A stretch of 64,000 nt of DNA from NCBI RefSeq assembly GCF_003574445.1, contig NZ_KZ984558.1, positions 62,001-126,000 of the forward strand. The letters are read 5' to 3'. Below the pieces are notes generated by a model, which saw nothing but the letters and a program-made list of their open reading frames with translations, searched no databases and was not told where the DNA came from. The DNA is from Streptomyces sp. YIM 130001. Lineage in GTDB: Bacteria > Actinomycetota > Actinomycetes > Streptomycetales > Streptomycetaceae. How positions within the stretch are numbered: the first letter of the stretch is position 1; each line of letters begins with the position of its first letter. Position numbers and translations under genes: made by a program. Below are positions 1 to 9,089 of this stretch, one piece after another.

Positions 1-199
1 CACCCTGGTACGCGAACTCGCCCGCGACGGCCTCGCGGTCCTGATCGTGTCGTCCGAACTGCCCGAACTCATCGGCATGAGCGACCGCATCCTGGTCATG
101 GCCGACGGACGCCTCGCGGGCGAACTGCCCGCAGGCGCCGCCGAGGAGGACATCATGCGCCTCGCCACCGGCGGCGACCGGCGGGAGGACGCCGCATGA
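1..199 (+). CDS. Sugar ABC transporter ATPase, C-terminal end only (partial)
   Basis: Only the last 65 residues are in the window, read in the frame beginning at base 2. They contain the tail of an ABC ATPase of the RbsA/MglA type: the segment [21 protein letters not shown] is the post-Walker-B/H-loop region typical of the second nucleotide-binding half, in which the H-loop histidine of most ABC ATPases is replaced as is usual for the sugar ATPases. It would power import of a monosaccharide or polyol by the two permeases that follow. The stop codon overlaps the next start (ATGA, 196-199), so the genes are translationally coupled. The protein's size and Walker A cannot be judged here. Confidence 0.85.
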   Translation, partial: TLVRELARDGLAVLIVSSELPELIGMSDRILVMADGRLAGELPAGAAEEDIMRLATGGDRREDAA

Positions 200-1194
200 C
201 CGGAACCGCACTCGCACCCCCGGCCGTCAAGCCGTCCACGGTCCGCGCCTCCCGGCTCACCGACCCCGCCGTCGGTGTATGGATCGCCGCCTTCGTCGTC
301 ACCCTGCTCGGCTGGCTCGTCGTCACCCTGGACGGCGGCACCTTCTTCAGCCGCGCCAACATCGTCGTCATCCTGTCCAACTGCGTCGCCCTCGGCCTGG
401 TCGCCGTAGGACAGACCGCCGTGATCCTGACCGGCTCGCTCGACCTGTCCGTCGCCTACCTCATCGGTCTCGGCACCCTGGTCGCCGCGGAGACCATGGA
501 GAGCGGCAGCGTCATCGGCGCGATCCTCATGGTGCTCGCACTGTCGACCGCCGTCGGCCTCGCCAACGGCCTCGTCGTCACCGGCCTCAAGGTCAACGCC
601 TTCATCGCCACCCTGGGCACCGGATTCATCCTGCGCGGCTGGATCGAGGACAACTACACCGGACCCGCGGGCAAGGTCCCCGCCTCCTTCCAGCGGCTCG
701 GCTACGACCGCATCGGCTTCGTGCCCGTCTCGGTGTTCCTCCTCATCGCCGTCGCCGTGGCCCTGTGGGTGCTCCTCAAGTACACGCGCCTCGGACACCA
801 CATGTACGCGACCGGCGGCGACGAACACGCGGCCCGCCTGTCCGGGGTACGCACCCGCCGCACCGTCGTCCTCGCCCACGTCCTGTGCTCGCTCTGCGTC
901 GGGGCCGCCGCCCTGTTCCTCGCCGCCCGGCTCGGTGCCGGAGCGCCCTGGGCCGGCACCGAGGCACGCTACGACCTCGAGTCGATCGCCGCCGTCGTCC
1001 TCGGCGGTACGGTCCTGGCCGGCGGACGCGGGGGAGTGGCCGGCACCCTCGGCGGCGTCCTGGTGCTCGCCGTACTCGACAGCGTCTTCAACCAGCTGTC
1101 CGTCGACCCCTTCTTCAAGAATGTCGTCCGCGGCGTCGTGATCATCGCGGCGGTCGCCCTCTACGCCCGACGCGGCAGCAGGAGGTCCGCATGA
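196..1194 (+). CDS. Sugar ABC transporter permease (RbsC-like), first of two
   Basis: This 332-residue integral membrane protein has about eight to ten hydrophobic segments. It belongs to the BPD_transp_2 family (RbsC, XylH, inositol and autoinducer-2 permeases): the family motifs [14 protein letters not shown] near residues 73-86 and the late [15 protein letters not shown] loop are both present. It should form half of the membrane channel, with the next gene as its partner. ATGA overlaps at both ends (196-199 and 1191-1194) show one operon. Two non-identical permeases rather than one homodimeric permease is common in actinobacterial sugar importers of this class. Confidence 0.9.
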   Translation: MTGTALAPPAVKPSTVRASRLTDPAVGVWIAAFVVTLLGWLVVTLDGGTFFSRANIVVILSNCVALGLVAVGQTAVILTGSLDLSVAYLIGLGTLVAAETMESGSVIGAILMVLALSTAVGLANGLVVTGLKVNAFIATLGTGFILRGWIEDNYTGPAGKVPASFQRLGYDRIGFVPVSVFLLIAVAVALWVLLKYTRLGHHMYATGGDEHAARLSGVRTRRTVVLAHVLCSLCVGAAALFLAARLGAGAPWAGTEARYDLESIAAVVLGGTVLAGGRGGVAGTLGGVLVLAVLDSVFNQLSVDPFFKNVVRGVVIIAAVALYARRGSRRSA

Positions 1195-2207
1195 CCGCCA
1201 CGGCCTCCGCCGCGAAGACGCCCCCGAAGCGACGGCTCGCCGCCGCGCTCGGCACCGGCGCTCCCGTCTACGCCCTGCTCGTCCTCCTGCTCGCCGCCCT
1301 CGCCCTCACCGACCCCGGCTTCTACGAACCGGACCGCTTCCTGGCCTTCGTCAAGCGGGCCGCGCCCCTGGTGATCCTCGCCGCCGGACAGTATCTGGTC
1401 ATCGTCAGCGGCCAGTTCGACCTGTCCGTCGGGGCGATCGTCACGGCCGGCGTGGTCGTCGCAGCCGAGCTGTACGGCTCGTTCCCGGAGGCGTCCTGGC
1501 TGGTCGTCACGCTCGCCCTGCTGCTCGGCGGAGCCGTCGTCGGGCTGGTCAACGGGCTGATCAGTACGGCCCTGAGAGTGCCCTCGTTCATCACCACGCT
1601 CGGCATGATGCTGATCCTCGAGGGCGCCGTCTTCTACTGGACGGGCGGCTCTCCGCACGGCTCCCTGACCGAGAGCTTCCGCGCGCTCGGCCGCGGCACC
1701 GCCTTCGGCTGGCTGCCCTGGGCCGTCCTCGCATGCGCGGCCGCCGGCCTCCTCGCCGTACGTCTGATGCGCTCCGACTTCGGCCGCACCCTGATCGCCA
1801 CCGGCGACAGCGAACGCACCGCAGCCCTCGCCGGGGTCCGCGTGCACCGCGTCCGCATCGTCGCCTTCATCCTGTCCGGCGTGGCAGCAGCTCTGGCCGC
1901 CGTCCTGGTCGGCGGCTTCTCCGGAGTCTCCGCCCAGGCGGGCCGCGGCCTGGAGTTCGAGGCCATCACCGCCGTCGTCCTCGGCGGAGTGGTACTCGGC
2001 GGCGGGCGCGGATCCGTGGTGGCCGCCATGGCCGGGGCGTTCAGCCTGCAGGCCCTGTTCACCCTGCTCAACCTGCAGGGCGTCTCCGGCGCCCTGGAGT
2101 CCACCGTCCAGGGCTTCATCGTCATCGCCGCCGTCGGGCTCGGAGCCGCCGACTTCTCCCGGCTGCGCCGCCGCCGTCACTCTTCACCGGGAGGGACCCC
2201 CTCATGA
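1191..2207 (+). CDS. Sugar ABC transporter permease (RbsC-like), second of two
   Basis: This 338-residue membrane protein is paralogous to the preceding permease. It carries QYLVIVSGQFDLSVGAIV near the N-terminus and AVVLGGVVLGGGRGS near the C-terminus, the same two family signatures. The start is ATG 1191, inside the stop of the previous gene. The reading frame stays open far upstream in the same frame, but that extension is Arg/His-rich out-of-frame translation of the first permease and is not coding. The product should pair with the first permease to make a heterodimeric channel fed by the lipoprotein encoded next. Confidence 0.9.
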   Translation: MTATASAAKTPPKRRLAAALGTGAPVYALLVLLLAALALTDPGFYEPDRFLAFVKRAAPLVILAAGQYLVIVSGQFDLSVGAIVTAGVVVAAELYGSFPEASWLVVTLALLLGGAVVGLVNGLISTALRVPSFITTLGMMLILEGAVFYWTGGSPHGSLTESFRALGRGTAFGWLPWAVLACAAAGLLAVRLMRSDFGRTLIATGDSERTAALAGVRVHRVRIVAFILSGVAAALAAVLVGGFSGVSAQAGRGLEFEAITAVVLGGVVLGGGRGSVVAAMAGAFSLQALFTLLNLQGVSGALESTVQGFIVIAAVGLGAADFSRLRRRRHSSPGGTPS

Positions 2208-3409
2208 TCCGCAGACGCCTGCTCGTGCCGGCCGCCGCCCTGTGCGCCGGGGCACTGCTCGCCTCCTGCTCGAGCGACGCACCGCCCGATTCGCCGGCCG
2301 CCGCCTCCGGGAGCGAGGAGAAGAACAAGAGCGACGGCAAGGACTCCAAGTTCTTCGAACAGGCCGAGTACGACCGGCAGATGAAGCTCAGGGACACCGA
2401 GCCTGAGGGACCGGCCGGCAAACCCTGGGAACAGATGCTGGAACCCGAGATGACGGACACGGCCCAGTACAAGAAGAAGGGTTCGGGCGGCACCCATCTG
2501 TGCTTCTCGAACGCGGGAGTGTTCAACCCCTGGCGCCAGGTGGGCCTGAAGACCATGAAGGCCGAGGTGAAACTCCACAAGGAGATCACCAAGTTCACCG
2601 ACCTGGACGCCCAGGGCAAGGACGACAAGCAGATCTCCGACATCCAGGAGCTCACCGGCAAGGGCTGCGACGCCCTGATCGTCTCGCCCAACACCACCGC
2701 GACCCTGACCCCCGCGGTCAAGGAGGCCTGCGGCAAGATGCCGGTCATCGTCTTCGACCGCGGTGTCGAGACCGACTGCGCGGTCACCTTCGTCAACCCC
2801 ATCGGCGGATACGCCTACGGAGCCGTCGCCGCGGACTTCCTGGTCGACGAGGTCAAGCCCAAGGGCAAGATCCTCGCCCTGCGCATCTCACCCGGCGTGG
2901 ACGTCCTCGAGAACCGCTGGTCGGCGGCGAAGGTCGCCTTCGACAAGAGCGAACTCGACGTCGTGGACGTCAAGTTCACCGACGGCGACACCTCCAAGGC
3001 CAAGTCGGTCGTCGCCGACGCCATCTCCCGGCACGGACAGATCGACGGTGTGTGGATGGACTCCGGCGCCACCGCGGTCGCCGCCGTCGAGGCCTTCGAG
3101 GACGCCGGCGTCGACGTACCGCCCATCACCGGCGAGGACCAGCAGGACTTCCTCAAGGCCTGGAAGGACAAGAAACTCACCGCCATCGCCCCCGCGTACC
3201 CGACGTTCCAGTGGCGCACTCCGGTGATCGCCGCCCTGCGCATCCTCGACGGGAAGCAGGTCCCCGAGGAGTGGAAGCTCCCGCAGCCCACCGTCACCCA
3301 GGACACCCTCGACACCTACCTCGAGGACGGCATGCCGCCGCTGCACTACGCCATGTGCGGCTGCGAGAAGATGCCCGGATTCCCCGAGGCCTGGGGAGGC
3401 AAGAAGTGA
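2204..3409 (+). CDS. Sugar-binding lipoprotein of the ABC importer
   Basis: This 401-residue receptor starts with a lipoprotein signal: basic MIRRR, a hydrophobic stretch, then lipobox LLASC with the lipidated Cys at residue 22. An acidic/lysine-rich linker of roughly 70 residues precedes the binding-protein fold, which has type-1 periplasmic binding protein features (family Peripla_BP_4): ITKFTDLDAQGKDDKQISDIQ, DALIVSPN, and the second-lobe start IVFDRGVETD. ATGA overlaps join it to the permease before and, through GTGA, to the isomerase after. The long charged linker and the C-terminal CGCE motif are unusual for RbsB-like proteins. The ligand cannot be named; the neighbours suggest a sugar or keto-sugar. 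Confidence 0.88.
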   Translation: MIRRRLLVPAAALCAGALLASCSSDAPPDSPAAASGSEEKNKSDGKDSKFFEQAEYDRQMKLRDTEPEGPAGKPWEQMLEPEMTDTAQYKKKGSGGTHLCFSNAGVFNPWRQVGLKTMKAEVKLHKEITKFTDLDAQGKDDKQISDIQELTGKGCDALIVSPNTTATLTPAVKEACGKMPVIVFDRGVETDCAVTFVNPIGGYAYGAVAADFLVDEVKPKGKILALRISPGVDVLENRWSAAKVAFDKSELDVVDVKFTDGDTSKAKSVVADAISRHGQIDGVWMDSGATAVAAVEAFEDAGVDVPPITGEDQQDFLKAWKDKKLTAIAPAYPTFQWRTPVIAALRILDGKQVPEEWKLPQPTVTQDTLDTYLEDGMPPLHYAMCGCEKMPGFPEAWGGKK

Positions 3410-4278
3410 GCCCGGCAGGCGTCGCCATCGGCGCCAACCCCTGGATCTGGCACTCGCCCGTCACCCGCGCGGCCCTCACCGAAGTGCTGCCGCGTCTGGC
3501 CGGCTGGGGCTTCGACTGCGTGGAACTTCCCCTGGAGGGGCCCACGGACTGGGAAGCCGACGACGCTCTGAAGCTCCTGGAGTCCACCGGCCTCGACGCC
3601 GCGGCCGTGATCGCCGTACTCGCACCGGGCCGTGACCTCGTCCGCACCGACCCGGCCACCGTGCGGCGCACCCAGGACTACCTGCGTCGCTGCGTCGACT
3701 CGGCCCGGGCCGTCGGTGCCCCCGTGGTCGCCGGACCGGTCTACGCGGGCGTCGGCCGGACCTGGCGCATGGACGACATCGAACGCGCCGCGACGGTCGA
3801 CGAATGGCGCGCCCACATCGCACCCGTCGTCGACCACGCCCGGCAGGCAGGGGTGAGGATCGGTGTCGAACCGCTCAACCGGTACGAGACCAGCATGTTC
3901 AACACCGTCGCGCAGACCGCCGAGGCCATAGCCCCCCTGCCCGCCGACGGCATCGGCGTCGCATTCGACACCTACCACCAGAACATCGAGGAGCATTCAC
4001 TGCCCGACGCGGTACGCGCAGCGGCCGGACGCATCGCGCACGTCCAGGTGTGCGCCAACGACCGCGGCGCACCCGGCACCGACCACCTCGACTGGCCCGG
4101 CTTCCTGCGCGCGCTGCGGGAGGCGGGCCATCAAGGCCCGCTGTGCATCGAGTCGTTCACCGCCCACAACGCCACCATCGCCGTGGCCGCCTCCGTCTGG
4201 CGCCCCCTTGCCGCGACCCAGGACGCCATCGCCACCGATGGCATCGGTTTCCTGCGCCGTGCACTGAGCGAGATCTGA
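3406..4278 (+). CDS. Sugar phosphate isomerase/epimerase (TIM barrel, tagatose-3-epimerase-like)
   Basis: This 290-residue protein has an AP-endonuclease-2-type TIM-barrel fold. Candidate metal ligands appear in the family order: Glu in GVEPLNRYE, Asp in AFDTYHQNIEE, His in HVQVCANDRG and Glu in LCIESF. This matches ketose 3-epimerases and the IolE/IolH group. It probably epimerises or isomerises the sugar brought in by the transporter, in the cytoplasm. The GTG start (3406) overlaps the previous TGA, and no ATG lies close by, so coupling decides the start. The substrate is not predictable from sequence alone. Confidence 0.85.
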   Translation: MSPAGVAIGANPWIWHSPVTRAALTEVLPRLAGWGFDCVELPLEGPTDWEADDALKLLESTGLDAAAVIAVLAPGRDLVRTDPATVRRTQDYLRRCVDSARAVGAPVVAGPVYAGVGRTWRMDDIERAATVDEWRAHIAPVVDHARQAGVRIGVEPLNRYETSMFNTVAQTAEAIAPLPADGIGVAFDTYHQNIEEHSLPDAVRAAAGRIAHVQVCANDRGAPGTDHLDWPGFLRALREAGHQGPLCIESFTAHNATIAVAASVWRPLAATQDAIATDGIGFLRRALSEI

Positions 4279-4423
4279 GTCCTCGGCACCTCGACGCTCC
4301 ACCTTGTCAACGCACCTCCGTACGACGGCACTTGACCGCCGCACGGCACCTGCTGGCGCTCCGGCGGCGCACAGCGGCATCCGGCACCCGCACGTCCCTC
4401 ACCCGATCAGAGAGGACCGCATC

Positions 4424-7400
4424 ATGGGCTGTCATGCTCGTGACATACCGACGTTCGGCCCGCGAAGAGCCGTCGTCGCCCTGCTGGCCGCGTTGTTCAT
4501 GATCGCTGCCGGGGCCGTCCCGGCGACAGCCGCCGACTGGGACGCGGGCCAGAAGGCCCCGGCCTTCCGCGCCCTGCTCTTCACCAAGGCCGTCGGCTAC
4601 GTCCACGACTCCATCCCGGCCGGCATCGAGATGTTCAAGGAAGAGGCCGCCGAGAACGACTTCGAGGTCGTCGAGACCGACGACGCCACGGTCTTCTCCG
4701 AGGAGAAGCTCAAGGATTTCGACGTCATCGTGATGCTGCAGAACTCCGGGATGGTCTGGGACACCCAGGAGCAGCGTGACGCGATGAAGAGCTACGTCGA
4801 GAGCGGCAAGGGCATCGTCGGCATCCACAACACCCTCGACATGGGCGTCGAGGAGGAGTTCCCGTGGTGGGACGACACCATGAACGGCGGCGTCCACATG
4901 CCCACCCACTCGCCGGGCGTCCTGCCGGGCACCGCCAAGGTCGCCGACCGCGTCCACCCCTCCACCAAGGGCCTTCCCGAACGCTGGGAACGCCCAGAGG
5001 AGTGGTACAACTTCGACAAGAACCCGCGCGGAGACGTACACGTACTGGTCAGCGCAGACGAGACCACGTACGACCCCGGTGACGACGCCATGGGCGCCGA
5101 CCATCCCATCTCCTGGTGCCGCAGCACCCAGGGCGGCAAGGTCTGGGCCACCGCCATGGGCCACGACAAGGCCGCATACAGCGAGGAAGCCTTCCGCGAC
5201 CATGTCGTCGGCGGCGTCAAATGGGCCGCGGGCAACGAACCGGGCGACTGCGGCGGCACGGTCTGGGGCGGCTACGAGAAGGTCGCCCTGGACGACAACA
5301 CGGCCGACCCCATGGAGCTCGACGTCGCCAAGGACGGCAAGGTCTACTACGCCCAACGCAGCGGCGAGGTACAGGTCTTCGACCCGAAGTCCCACTCCAC
5401 CAGCACCGCCGGAAAGCTCGACGTCTACACCGGCGGCGAGGACGGCCTGGTCGGCATGGAGCTCGACCCGAAGTTCACCGAGAACAACTGGATCTACCTC
5501 TACCACGCCCCCGCCGGCAGCGAAGAGGACATCAACCGCCTCTCCCGCTTCACCCTGAAGGACGGCAAGCTCGACCTCGACAGCGAGAAGCAGCTGATCG
5601 ACGTACCCGCCTACCGGGACCGCACCTTCCCCGAGCCCGGACACACCGGCGGCGCAGTCGAGTTCGGCCCCGACGGCACCCTCTACCTCTCCACCGGCGA
5701 CGACACACCGCCGAACCTCGACCCCGACTGGCAGGGTTACGCCCCCCTCGACTGGCGCGAGGGCAAGGAGATGCTGGACGCCGCCCGCACCGCCGGCAAC
5801 AGCAACGACCTGCGCGGCAAGATCCTGCGCGTCAAGCCCGAGGACGACGGCAGTTACACCGTCCCCGAGGGCAACCTCTTCGAGGAGGGCACCGACAAGA
5901 CCCGCGCCGAGATCTACGCGATGGGCTTCCGCAACCCGTTCCGCTTCACCGTCGACCAGAAGACCGGATACGTCCACGTATCCGACTACGGCCCCGACCG
6001 AGGCGCCCCCGAAACCGAACGCGGACCCGAGGGCCTCGTCGAGTACAACGTCATCAAGAAGCCCGGCAACTTCGGCTGGCCCTTCTGCCACGGCAACAAC
6101 CAGCCCTACGCCCCCTTCAACCCGGACACCGGCGAGGTCGGCGCGAAGTTCGACTGCGACAAACCCACCAACCCCTCGCCGAACAACACCGGTCTGAAGG
6201 ACCTGCCCCCGCTCCAGCAGCCCGAGATCTGGTACGGCTACGACGAGTCGAAGGAGTTCCCCGAGATGGGCAGCGGCGGCTCCGCGCCGATGAGCGGCCC
6301 CGTCTACCGCTACGACAAGGACAACCCCTCGGACACCAAGTTCCCCGAGTACTACGACGGAGCGAGCTTCTTCTACGAGTGGGCGCGCAACGAGGTCAAG
6401 GAGATCCGCTTCGACCAGGACGAGAAGCTCCTGAAGATCAACGACTTCATGTCGACGGCGGACTTCGTCAAACCCATGGACATGACGTTCGGCCCCGACG
6501 GCTCGCTCTACGTCCTCGAATGGGGCAGCGAGTTCGGCGGCGGCAACAACGACTCCGGCCTCTACCGCATCGACTACGCCCAGGGCCAGCGCATCCCCGT
6601 GGCGAAGGCCGAGGCGTCCGCCACCAACGGCCCCGTACCGCTGGAGGTCGACTTCTCCAGCGAGGGCAGCGAGGACCCCGACGGCGACCCGGTCACCCTC
6701 GAATGGGACTTCGACGGCGACGGCACCTACGACTCCACGGAGGCGAACCCCAGCCACACCTACACCGAGAAGGGCGACTTCAACGCGCAGTTGAAGGTCA
6801 CCGACTCCACCGGCAAATCGGGCTACGCCAACATCCCGATCTCGGCGGGCAACACCGCACCCACCGTGAAGATCGAGACCCCGGTCGACGGCAAACTCAT
6901 CGAGTTCGGCGACCAGATCCCGTACAAGGTCACCGTCACCGACCCGGAGGACGGCGAGATCGACTGCTCCAAGGTCACCGTGAACCCGGCACTCGGACAC
7001 GACGACCACGAGCACCCCACCACCGACATCCCCGGCTGTGAGGGCACGGTCGACACCGGCGATCTCGGCGGCCACCCGGAGGGCGCCGACCTGACCTATG
7101 TCCTCAACGCCAAGTACACCGACCAGGGTGCCGAGGGAACCGGCGAACTCACCGGATACGGCCGCGCGGTCCTGCAGCCCGAGCACAAGCAGGCCGAGTA
7201 CCACGACGACCAGTCCGGCACCCGCATCGTCTCCCAGGAGGGAGCCGAGAACGGCAAACGCATCGGTGACATCGGCGACGGCGACTGGATCGCCTTCGAG
7301 CCGATGAGCGTCGAGGGCGTCGAGTCGGTCCACTACCGGCTCTCGTCGCCGGAGGGAGTCGGAGCGATCGAACTGCGCGCCGACGCACCAGACGGCAAGC

Positions 7401-7567
7401 TCCTGGCCACCACCCCGGTCCCCGACACCGGGGGCTGGGACACCTACGAGGAGACCCCCGCGGTGCCGGTCGAAGCACTGGACGGCGCCCACAAGCTGTA
7501 CGTGGTCTTCACGTCACCGCAGGACAACGCCTACGACGTGGACGCTCTGCAGTTCACCACCTCGTAG
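4424..7567 (+). CDS. Secreted ThuA / glucose-sorbosone dehydrogenase / PKD / CBM fusion protein
   Basis: This large secreted protein has 1,047 residues. ATG 4424 is chosen because AGAGGA lies 7 bases upstream. A signal peptide ends near AVPATA (about residue 36). In order it has a ThuA-like domain (about 45-265, RALLFTKAVGYVHDS... with GIHNTLD), a glucose/sorbosone dehydrogenase-type beta-propeller (about 280-720, with EPGHTGGAVEFGPDGTLYLS and GFRNPFRF), a PKD domain (about 723-805, DFDGDGTYDS), an Ig-like segment, and a CBM6-like C-terminus (about 920-1047, DIGDGDWIAFEPM). ThuA proteins act on 3-keto-sugar chemistry and GSDH propellers use PQQ in related families. It is 145 bp downstream of the isomerase and probably supplies the sugar that the operon imports. 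Confidence 0.85.
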   Translation: MGCHARDIPTFGPRRAVVALLAALFMIAAGAVPATAADWDAGQKAPAFRALLFTKAVGYVHDSIPAGIEMFKEEAAENDFEVVETDDATVFSEEKLKDFDVIVMLQNSGMVWDTQEQRDAMKSYVESGKGIVGIHNTLDMGVEEEFPWWDDTMNGGVHMPTHSPGVLPGTAKVADRVHPSTKGLPERWERPEEWYNFDKNPRGDVHVLVSADETTYDPGDDAMGADHPISWCRSTQGGKVWATAMGHDKAAYSEEAFRDHVVGGVKWAAGNEPGDCGGTVWGGYEKVALDDNTADPMELDVAKDGKVYYAQRSGEVQVFDPKSHSTSTAGKLDVYTGGEDGLVGMELDPKFTENNWIYLYHAPAGSEEDINRLSRFTLKDGKLDLDSEKQLIDVPAYRDRTFPEPGHTGGAVEFGPDGTLYLSTGDDTPPNLDPDWQGYAPLDWREGKEMLDAARTAGNSNDLRGKILRVKPEDDGSYTVPEGNLFEEGTDKTRAEIYAMGFRNPFRFTVDQKTGYVHVSDYGPDRGAPETERGPEGLVEYNVIKKPGNFGWPFCHGNNQPYAPFNPDTGEVGAKFDCDKPTNPSPNNTGLKDLPPLQQPEIWYGYDESKEFPEMGSGGSAPMSGPVYRYDKDNPSDTKFPEYYDGASFFYEWARNEVKEIRFDQDEKLLKINDFMSTADFVKPMDMTFGPDGSLYVLEWGSEFGGGNNDSGLYRIDYAQGQRIPVAKAEASATNGPVPLEVDFSSEGSEDPDGDPVTLEWDFDGDGTYDSTEANPSHTYTEKGDFNAQLKVTDSTGKSGYANIPISAGNTAPTVKIETPVDGKLIEFGDQIPYKVTVTDPEDGEIDCSKVTVNPALGHDDHEHPTTDIPGCEGTVDTGDLGGHPEGADLTYVLNAKYTDQGAEGTGELTGYGRAVLQPEHKQAEYHDDQSGTRIVSQEGAENGKRIGDIGDGDWIAFEPMSVEGVESVHYRLSSPEGVGAIELRADAPDGKLLATTPVPDTGGWDTYEETPAVPVEALDGAHKLYVVFTSPQDNAYDVDALQFTTS

Positions 7568-7572
7568 CGCAA

Positions 7573-7695
7573 CGGCCGGACCAGGAATGTCCTGGTCCGG
7601 CCGCACCGCGACAGACGACGGCCCGCGAGGCGCCCCATCCTCGTCCCCATCCCCGACGGAAGGGACGAGACCCCCGGGCGCCTCGCGGGCCGTCG
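7573..7695. terminator. Double hairpin, bidirectional terminator between convergent genes
   Basis: There are two perfect inverted repeats in the 135-bp gap. The first has 14-bp arms 7573-7586 and 7590-7603 with a 3-base loop. The second has 20-bp arms 7616-7635 and 7676-7695, and its loop itself contains 8-bp arms 7640-7647 and 7662-7669. Neither is followed by a clear T run, which is normal in high-GC actinomycetes. The position, between a plus-strand and a minus-strand stop, fits a two-way terminator. Confidence 0.75.
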
Positions 7696-7702
7696 CTCCC
7701 CG

Positions 7703-8854
7703 TCAGCGAGTGCCGACCGCGGCCCGCACGGCCCTTCGGGCCAGTCCGCAGTCGTCGTGCAGCCGCCGCAACAACAGGCGCTGCTCCTCGCCGGACGGCG
7801 CAGCACCCGGGTGGGCCGAACCCGGTGCCGCCGGGGCCGTGTCACGCATCGTGCGCTGCACCGCCGTCTCGTAGGTCCTGATCTCGCGGGTCAGGACCAG
7901 CATCAGATTGACCAGGAACGCGTCCCGCGACGCCTGACCCCTGGACTGGGCGAGCTTGCTGATCTCCCGGCGTGCGGCCGGGGCGTCGCCGAGTACCGAC
8001 CACAGGGTGGCCAGGTCGTACCCGGGCAGATACCAGCCCGCGTGCTCCCAGTCGACAAGCACCGCGCCCGTGGGGGACAGGAGCATGTTCGACAGGAGGG
8101 CGTCGCCGTGGCAGAACTCGCCCATTCCGCCCGGCCCGGAGGCGTGCGCGATGCCGTGCAGCAGCTTCTGCAGGTCGCCCAGGTCACGGTCGGTCAGCAG
8201 GCCCAGCTCGTGGTACCTCGAGATACGCGCGGCGTAGTCGAGGGGCGCGCCGAACGTACCGGCCGGCGGGCGCCAGGCGTTCAGACGGGTGATCGCACCG
8301 AGGGCGGTGCGCAGATCGGCTGGGGACGGGGCCTCGGTGGGGTGGCGCTGGAGCGCCGCCACCCGGCCCGGCATCCGTTCGATCACCAGCGTGCCGTTGT
8401 CCGGGTCCGCCGCGATGAGCCGCGGTGCCCGCACCGGCGGCCGGTGCCGGACGAACGCGCGGTAGGCAGCTATTTCGTGCCCGCTCCGCTCCGACCACAC
8501 CGGGGAATGATCCAGTAAGCACTTGGCCACCGCGGTGGTACGGCCCGTAGTGCCGACGATCAGCACCGAACGGCCGCTGCGCCGCAGCACCTGCACCGGT
8601 GTGAACTCCGGGCAGATGCGGTGCACCGAGGCGATGGCGGTGCGCAGTTGGGCACCCTGCGGGCCGGACAGGTCGATTCTTCCGCTGAGGGTCTGAGTAC
8701 CCGTGCCCGGCAGTCGCCTGGACCGGCCGGCCACCGCGGGGGGCGCCTGACGCACAGGCGCCGCGGCGCGGCCGGAGTCGAGGTAGGGACCGCCGCCCTG
8801 TCGCGGGTGGTACGGCCGGGGCGGTGCGGACACGGAGGACGATGCTGTGTACAT
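7703..8854 (-). CDS. APH-fold phosphotransferase (aminoglycoside/choline kinase superfamily)
   Basis: This 383-residue protein has the APH kinase-like fold in its second half: Brenner-type catalytic loop [14 protein letters not shown] and metal-binding [16 protein letters not shown] (DxE in place of DFG). A nucleotide-loop-like stretch, [21 protein letters not shown], lies ahead of it. About 70 N-terminal residues are low-complexity and rich in Pro, Gly and Arg. ATG 8854 is preferred over an in-frame start 37 codons upstream because AAGGGA precedes it. Many such Streptomyces genes are annotated as aminoglycoside phosphotransferases, but the substrate is unknown. It is divergent from the TPR regulator at 9090. 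Confidence 0.75.
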   Translation of the reverse strand: MYTASSSVSAPPRPYHPRQGGGPYLDSGRAAAPVRQAPPAVAGRSRRLPGTGTQTLSGRIDLSGPQGAQLRTAIASVHRICPEFTPVQVLRRSGRSVLIVGTTGRTTAVAKCLLDHSPVWSERSGHEIAAYRAFVRHRPPVRAPRLIAADPDNGTLVIERMPGRVAALQRHPTEAPSPADLRTALGAITRLNAWRPPAGTFGAPLDYAARISRYHELGLLTDRDLGDLQKLLHGIAHASGPGGMGEFCHGDALLSNMLLSPTGAVLVDWEHAGWYLPGYDLATLWSVLGDAPAARREISKLAQSRGQASRDAFLVNLMLVLTREIRTYETAVQRTMRDTAPAAPGSAHPGAAPSGEEQRLLLRRLHDDCGLARRAVRAAVGTR

Positions 8855-9007
8855 GGGTGATACAGATCCCTTCGTGCGCCGACGAGTTGCCTGCGCCGTC
8901 CCGCCCGGCAGAAGTACGGACACCCTGGGGAGTCCCCGAGCGTCTGCCGGGCCGGGAAGGCGCATTCCTACCTGACACCGTGTCTCGCATGGCCCTCCAC
9001 CTAGCGC

Positions 9008-9027
9008 ACCCTGGCGAACCCTGGCGA
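9008..9027. repeat. Two tandem copies of a 10-bp direct repeat, ACCCTGGCGA
   Basis: The exact decamer ACCCTGGCGA occurs at 9008-9017 and again at 9018-9027, one helical turn apart, about 63 bp before the GTG start of the TPR regulator. A third exact copy lies at 12492-12501, before the small membrane protein gene at 12577. Spacing and location suggest a protein-binding site, possibly autoregulatory, but no binding protein can be assigned. Confidence 0.45.
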
Positions 9028-9089
9028 ATAGTCGCTCAGCAACTGACAGCGGGCTACATTCAAGTCAGCCGAGAACCTGGGGGCTTGAC

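Noticed and set aside
279-1190. In-frame upstream extension of the second sugar permease
   Set aside because: Translated sequence is Arg/His/Pro-rich and out of phase with the first permease, which is clearly coding there. ATG 1191 gives the family N-terminus.
4307-7492. Very long open frame on the minus strand (over 1,000 codons)
   Set aside because: It is antisense to the ThuA/GSDH fusion, rich in Val, Gly, Asp and Leu as expected from GC-biased antisense translation, and shows no domain. The plus-strand protein has clear domains and a signal peptide.
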